Made by a program: the position numbers and the translations under genes
Shown: positions 60,181-64,000 of the stretch, piece by piece
Layout of the letters: every line of letters begins with the position of its first letter
Position numbering within the stretch: the stretch's first letter is position 1
Notes under the pieces: model-generated
Told to the model about the DNA's origin: nothing
The model's database searches: none
Seen by the model: the letters and a program-made list of their open reading frames with translations, nothing else
DNA from: JBDWFY01 sp965275915
GTDB taxonomy: Bacteria; Pseudomonadota; Alphaproteobacteria; Rhizobiales; Stappiaceae
Assembly: GCA_965275915.1 (NCBI GenBank)
Contig: CBDHYI010000008.1
Span: 992,001-1,056,000, forward strand
DNA: 64,000 bases
Direction of reading: 5' to 3'

Positions 60181-61063
60181 CGTGGCCTCCTTCGCGGTGC
60201 TTCTGCAACCGTTTGCCGTAAGCTTGGGATACCCGATCAAAGATGATGGCAAGCGCAACGATCGCCAGTCCGTTAAACAGGCCCAATGCAAGATACTGGT
60301 TGTTCACCGCCCGCAGGACCGGGGTGCCAAGACCGGATCCGCCGATCAGTGCCGCGATCACAACCATGGCCAGGGCCATCATGATCGTCTGGTTGATGCC
60401 GGCAAAGATATTCGGGAGTGCAAGCGGAATCTGAACGCCGAACAGGCGTTGCGTGTAGCTGGCTCCGAAGGCGTCAGCGGCCTCCAGAACGTCAGATTGG
60501 ACAAGGCGAATGCCAAGGTTTGTCAGCCGTATGATCGGAGGAATGGCATAGATCATCACCGCGATCAGTGCCGGTGCTTTGCCGATGCCCAAAAGCATAA
60601 CCACCGGGATCAGATAAACAAAGCTGGGAATGGTTTGCATAATGTCCAGAATGGGCGTGATGAAAGCCTGGACTCGATCCGATCGCGCCATGGCCACTCC
60701 GATTGGGATACCCAGCCCGATGCACAGGAAAGTGGCGACCGAAACCATCGCCAGGGTCACCATCGTGTCTTCCCACATATCGAGATAACCGATCACCAGG
60801 AAGGCAAGCGCGGATCCGACGACCATCTTCCAGCTTCGCGATGCCAGCCAAGCAAGGCCGCAGATGATCAGAATAACAATCGGCCAGGGAGTGGCCAGCA
60901 GAAGGTCCTGAAACCAGATAAGAAACCATTTCAGCGGATCGAACGCACTTTCAATGGCCTCGCCGTACGTTCTCGTAAACTCGCGAAACGTTCCGTCAAT
61001 TCCCTTCTTCAGATCCCGAAGATCGCCCCGCGGCATGGTCGGAAATTCCGTGAAAAACGACAT
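60173..61063 (-). CDS. proW: Betaine/choline ABC transporter permease (ProW/ChoW type)
   Basis: A 296-residue permease with six to seven hydrophobic segments. The conserved loops AFGASYTQRLFGVQIPLALPNIFAGI (EAA-like) and GIPIGVAMARSD identify the ProW family. It lies in the middle of the operon proX, proW, proV. A ProU-type N-terminal soluble extension is short here. A terminator-like hairpin separates it from proX. Confidence 0.93.
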   Translation of the reverse strand: MSFFTEFPTMPRGDLRDLKKGIDGTFREFTRTYGEAIESAFDPLKWFLIWFQDLLLATPWPIVILIICGLAWLASRSWKMVVGSALAFLVIGYLDMWEDTMVTLAMVSVATFLCIGLGIPIGVAMARSDRVQAFITPILDIMQTIPSFVYLIPVVMLLGIGKAPALIAVMIYAIPPIIRLTNLGIRLVQSDVLEAADAFGASYTQRLFGVQIPLALPNIFAGINQTIMMALAMVVIAALIGGSGLGTPVLRAVNNQYLALGLFNGLAIVALAIIFDRVSQAYGKRLQKHREGGHGV

Positions 61064-61092
61064 GCCTTATTCCTCTTTGTTCCCCGTTAAAC

Positions 61093-61127
61093 AAAAAAGC
61101 CCGCCGACAGGAAATGTCAGCGAGCTT
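61093..61127 (-). terminator. Intrinsic terminator/attenuator between proX and proW
   Basis: On the minus strand AAGCTCGCTGACA pairs with TGTCGGCGGGCTT (two G-U pairs) around TTTCC, followed by a run of six T, spanning 61093-61127. It lies between proX (stop 61229) and proW (start 61063). It probably limits read-through so that more binding protein than permease is made. A repeat copy lies just before it (61131-61210). Confidence 0.75.
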
Positions 61128-61130
61128 TTA

Positions 61131-61210
61131 CGGGTCAGGGCTCATTCACCTCATCCGTTTGCATATGTTTTTTCAAACAGGATTGCATGAAATGAATAAG
61201 CCCTGATCCG
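61131..61210. repeat. MITE-related palindromic repeat, copy 3 (80 bp, diverged)
   Basis: CGGGTCAGGGCT and CCTGATCCG form the ends; inside, GCATGAAATGAAT and TTTCAAACAGGATTGC correspond to the arms of copies 1 and 2 (TTCATGCAAT, CTGTTTTGAAA) with several changes. It is a smaller, diverged member of the family. It sits between the proX stop and the terminator hairpin. Confidence 0.6.
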
Positions 61211-61228
61211 GATTATCTCCTGCTTGTA

Positions 61229-62236
61229 TTAAAGCGCGGCTTTTACTTTTTCGGCAACTTCCGGCGAAACCCATTGGGTCCACAGGTCTTCATGCCTGAT
61301 CAGAAATTCGATTGATGCATCTTCGCCGCTTGCCTGTTCGTCTCCCATGTAAACGAGCATTTCATTCATGATCTTGCCGGGGAAAATGCGACTAGACAGA
61401 TATGTGTTGGCGTCGCCGCCGCGTTGTTTGAAACTGTCGGTGACGACCGTAAACACTTCGGACTTGGTCCAAGAAGTCGGTTTTGGATCGGCGCATTCCT
61501 GTTCCGGTTTCACGATGCAGCCGTCCCAGTTGTCACTGCCGGCGAACTGGGCTTCAAAAGGCAGCAGCTTCATGTTGTGCTTGCCGATCATCGCCGTCGG
61601 AGACCAGTAGTAGCCGAACCAGGGTTCATCCCGTTCCACGGCTTTGGTCATTGAACCGTCAAGGCCTGCGGCGGAACCCGGGTCCACCAGCTTCCAGCCT
61701 TTTTCTTCCATATTGAAGGCTCTGAACAGATTTGCATTCGCCAGTTGGCAGCCCCAACCGGCGGGACAACCGACGAATGCGCCTTTTGAAGGATCTTCTG
61801 CATCCGGGAAGAGTTCAGGATGCTCCAGAACGTCCTCAACCGTTTTCAGTTCCGGATGTTTTTCGGCAAAAGCAGGCGTAATCCACCAACCTTCGCCCAA
61901 CTCGGTAATCGGACCTTCCACCAGATAGTGCATCCGGCCTTCTTCAACGGCCGGGCCCAGCAATTCGCGAACAGCGTTGACCCAAAGCTCACCGGCCACT
62001 TCCGGCTTGCCTTTCTCGTTCATGGCCGCAAAAATCTGCGTGGTTCCGCCCTGTATCAGCTCGACGTCGCATCCGTAGCCGTTTTCCAGTATGAATTTGT
62101 CAACATTGGCCATCAATTCTCCCGATGCCCAATTGAATTCCGCCATCGTGACATCGCCGCATTCCGCAGAAGCAGCTGTTGACATCATTATGGTCCCGGC
62201 AATGACGCCAGTTATTCCCACTCCAACCCTACGCAT
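61229..62236 (-). CDS. proX: Betaine/choline ABC transporter substrate-binding protein (ProX/ChoX type)
   Basis: A 335-residue binding protein with a signal peptide (GITGVIAGTIMMSTAASAECG) followed by VTMAEFNWASGELMANVDKFILENGYGCDVELIQGGTT, typical of the ProX/OpuAC family. Aromatic residues such as FNWASGE and GYYWSPTAM probably form the cation-binding cage. AGGAGA lies upstream of the ATG. It is the first gene of the operon, with a hairpin and repeat downstream. Glycine betaine, proline betaine or choline are candidates. Confidence 0.92.
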   Translation of the reverse strand: MRRVGVGITGVIAGTIMMSTAASAECGDVTMAEFNWASGELMANVDKFILENGYGCDVELIQGGTTQIFAAMNEKGKPEVAGELWVNAVRELLGPAVEEGRMHYLVEGPITELGEGWWITPAFAEKHPELKTVEDVLEHPELFPDAEDPSKGAFVGCPAGWGCQLANANLFRAFNMEEKGWKLVDPGSAAGLDGSMTKAVERDEPWFGYYWSPTAMIGKHNMKLLPFEAQFAGSDNWDGCIVKPEQECADPKPTSWTKSEVFTVVTDSFKQRGGDANTYLSSRIFPGKIMNEMLVYMGDEQASGEDASIEFLIRHEDLWTQWVSPEVAEKVKAAL

Positions 62237-62725
62237 TTTTCTTCTCCTGATTGCATAGATTCCGTTCGGTATTCTCTCGATAGCGAATTATGGAACGTTT
62301 TTCCCTTTGTCGGACAGTGAAATAGAGGAGTCAACCCGATCACCGCAATGTCAACGGCTGACTCGCGTGTCAAATCATAGGCAAATATTCGACCTGATTG
62401 AGGCAGATTTGTTGAGAAACCTGTGGAATTTGGCCAAAAGCAAAATAGACCATTACAAATCTCGGGATCGGGACTACTGATTTTTTTGTTTGATTTTTTT
62501 GTCGGTTCTACTGCAAAGTTATCGACAGCCGCGTCATTTAACTCATTCCAGATCCGAAAAACACGACGGTGCAGCGCATAAATCTATTGGAAGATTTTCG
62601 ATTTCGACAGGATCCGAATACTAAAATTACGTTACGTCAGTTTTTGAAGTAGAGATCTATTGGACCTGTCATTCAAACAAATATACAACTCTTAATAGCA
62701 GTCAACTGAGATGCTCGAACATAAG
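62237..62725. other. AT-rich intergenic region with no recognised gene
   Basis: A 489-bp stretch between the proX start and the end of the DUF6064 gene. It contains runs such as GATTTTTTTGTTTGATTTTTTTG near 62480 and no frame with family resemblance. It must hold the proX promoter; I could not place it. No tRNA, repeat or terminator was identified with confidence. Confidence 0.4.
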
Positions 62726-63328
62726 TTAGGTCTGCGCGTGCATCGTCCAAAGGGTCAAAGTGGACGCGGTGCACCAGAAAACGGGAATGATAATCAGCAG
62801 CCATTTCGTTCGGTCCGCCATCAATAAGCCCACGAAAACCGTTGCCAGTGCAGTGGGATCCGGCGCAATGCCGAATATCTCGGCAGCCGAAAAGGGGCGT
62901 CCGAAAAACGGCGCGATGAGCGGTGACAGCATCAGAACCAGCGTGAGCAGGCCGTAAATCAGGACAGTCGACCCCGCCCGGACGGGTCTCAGATTGAGAC
63001 CGCTTTTTGAAACGGCAATCAGGAGCAGGGCAAGGCCCTGCACCCAAAACAGCGGTGCAATGTAGAATATAGTCCAATTGATCGCAGCATAGCGCTGCCA
63101 GAGAAAGAACCAGCCGGTACTCAGCCAAGCGAGACTCAGGATTGCTGCGATTGCCCGATCGTCAAATCGTTTTTGCCGCAACATGAACACTAAAAGCAGC
63201 ACACCCAGGGCGTAGGCCAGAAGCGGCCCGGGCCATAGTGCTTCATTTGTCAGCTCGAACAACCGGTAGTATGCGCGCGGGGAAAAGAGCAGAAAATCGG
63301 AAAGGGAATAACTCAGCCAGTCCGCCAT
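62726..63328 (-). CDS. DUF6064 family membrane protein
   Basis: A 200-residue membrane protein with about six hydrophobic segments. The opening SDFLLFSPRAYYRLFELTN and the TGWFFLWQRYAAINW segment match the DUF6064 family, of unknown function. The start at 63328 shares one base with the stop of the aldo/keto reductase (TGATG), suggesting an operon. The longer frame to 63496 would overlap that gene and is a shadow. Confidence 0.8.
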   Translation of the reverse strand: MADWLSYSLSDFLLFSPRAYYRLFELTNEALWPGPLLAYALGVLLLVFMLRQKRFDDRAIAAILSLAWLSTGWFFLWQRYAAINWTIFYIAPLFWVQGLALLLIAVSKSGLNLRPVRAGSTVLIYGLLTLVLMLSPLIAPFFGRPFSAAEIFGIAPDPTALATVFVGLLMADRTKWLLIIIPVFWCTASTLTLWTMHAQT

Positions 63329-64000
63329 CAAAGCGCGTTGATCGTCTCTGCGATCCTGTTGCGAAGGGCGGCGTCGGGCAGGGGACCTGAGGCGGCTGCC
63401 ATATTTTCCTCGACATGATCGACCCTGGTTGTTGCCGGTATGGCGCAGGTGATGGCCGGTTGGGAAATGACAAACTTCAGGATCAACTGTGCCCACGACC
63501 GTGCGTCGATGTCCGCGGCATAGTCCGGAAGGGCGCCGTCGCTCAGCCTTTGCGTCAGGCTACCGCGCTGAAACGGGCGATTGACGATGACGGCAATGCC
63601 CTTTTCTTCGGCAAGCGGTAGCAGGCGGGCTTCGGGGTCCCGGTCGACGGGATTGTAGGTCAGTTGAACAAAATCGAGCGGGTGATCGGCCATGATTTTC
63701 TCAAGCTGGCCATGCCGCCGGCCGTGAGAAGTGGTTATGCCCGCATAGCGCAGCCGGCCATCGGCCTTCATCTGGTTCAGTGTCTCAAGATGCGCCTCCC
63801 AGGAGACCAGATTGTGGACCTGCATCAGGTCGAATGTCGGAATGCCCCAGTAATTTGCTGACTGCGCCATCTGGGCCGATCCTGTTTCGGAATCGGAGAT
63901 CCAGACCTTTTCGGCGGAAAAAAGGCTGTCGGGATATCCCAGCTTTTTGAGACCGTAGCCGATTGTGGTTTGCGAGGATCCGTACATGGGCGATGAGTCG
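63328..64000 (-). CDS. Aldo/keto reductase (N-terminus cut by window edge)
   Basis: The frame runs off the right edge; 223 codons are visible. DSSPMYGSS is the family active-site Tyr region, VWISDSETG lies in the position of the catalytic lysine strand, and LMQVHNLVSWEAHLETLNQMKADG with VQLTYNPVDRDPEARLLPLAEEKG follow. AKRs reduce carbonyls using NADPH. The residue normally Lys in the strand after YG appears as SAEKVWISDSE, which places Lys near AEK. It overlaps the DUF6064 gene and shares its transcript. Confidence 0.85.
   Translation of the reverse strand, partial: DSSPMYGSSQTTIGYGLKKLGYPDSLFSAEKVWISDSETGSAQMAQSANYWGIPTFDLMQVHNLVSWEAHLETLNQMKADGRLRYAGITTSHGRRHGQLEKIMADHPLDFVQLTYNPVDRDPEARLLPLAEEKGIAVIVNRPFQRGSLTQRLSDGALPDYAADIDARSWAQLILKFVISQPAITCAIPATTRVDHVEENMAAASGPLPDAALRNRIAETINAL

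Noticed and set aside
60155..61090. A 311-residue plus-strand frame over proW
   Set aside because: It is the antisense shadow of proW, and its composition is unlike a protein (rich in Arg, His and Gln).
61131..61210. The copy 3 repeat as an independent terminator
   Set aside because: It is palindromic but has no T-tract; the adjacent hairpin at 61093-61127 is the better terminator.
1..64000. CRISPR array, prophage or conjugative element
   Set aside because: No regularly spaced repeats, no phage structural genes, and no relaxase or integrase were seen.

Overview
The window looks like a chromosomal segment of a metabolically versatile alphaproteobacterium, most likely a Hyphomicrobiales (Rhizobiales)-type or related marine lineage. 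The reasons are the density of periplasmic binding-protein transporters (one TRAP and three ABC systems), the proX-W-V type betaine/choline operon, the inositol (iol) block, pseudoazurin, many LysR/LacI/GntR/IclR regulators, Tat-type signal sequences and a moderately high GC content. The placement is inference; no rRNA or tRNA gene is present to test it. Both edges cut genes: a TRAP binding protein at the left and an aldo/keto reductase at the right.

Layout. 1-5983: TRAP transporter (dctP end, dctQ, dctM), IclR regulator, a thiamine-diphosphate (TPP) acetolactate-synthase-like enzyme and a TauE/SafE exporter. 6131-6399: a MITE-like repeat with perfect 25-bp inverted ends. 6455-24619: mixed accessory and housekeeping genes: cutC, an Asp/Glu racemase relative, an ArsP-like permease with a divergent LysR regulator, two methyltransferases divergent from a flavin monooxygenase, DUF2798, GNAT, a flavodoxin-fold oxidoreductase remnant, an MFS exporter, a YHS protein, a large exported SGNH protein, an M48 protease, a GcvA-type regulator, DUF3179 and fasciclin proteins. 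24728-35081: an amino-sugar locus. nagA, a SIS deaminase and a GntR regulator run left; murQ, an ABC sugar transporter, a Gfo/Idh oxidoreductase and a ROK kinase run right. A nearly identical 21-bp site sits in inverted orientation in front of each arm. 35121-43572: a ribose-type ABC transporter operon with a D-ribulokinase-type FGGY kinase and a sugar epimerase, divergent from a LacI regulator, with two palindromic operators between. 43696-47330: an RHH protein, VOC protein, Tat-exported dehydrogenase subunit, GMC oxidoreductase and pseudoazurin with an FNR-like box. 47328-48675: a second MITE copy with an IS630 element inserted at its terminal TA. 48769-58869: a PRPP synthetase paralogue, then iolD-iolC-iolB-aldolase on one strand and two Gfo/Idh dehydrogenases flanking an IolE-like protein on the other, with a LacI regulator and an operator palindrome. 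59134-62236: a proX-proW-proV betaine/choline ABC operon. 62726-64000: a DUF6064 membrane protein and an aldo/keto reductase.

How it fits together: the segment is largely a carbon-scavenging region (organic acid, amino sugar/MurNAc, pentose or pentitol, inositol, betaine/choline). A recurring feature is that all four binding-protein genes (dctP, the MurNAc-locus SBP, the ribose-type SBP, proX) are followed at once by a strong stem-loop before the next transporter gene. The ribose-type one is an unusually elaborate cloverleaf of about 126 nt. Three related palindromic repeats (269, 108 and 80 bp), the IS630 insertion and a separate 101-bp palindromic element are the main mobile or repeat signatures. 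No CRISPR array, tRNA, rRNA or prophage was seen.
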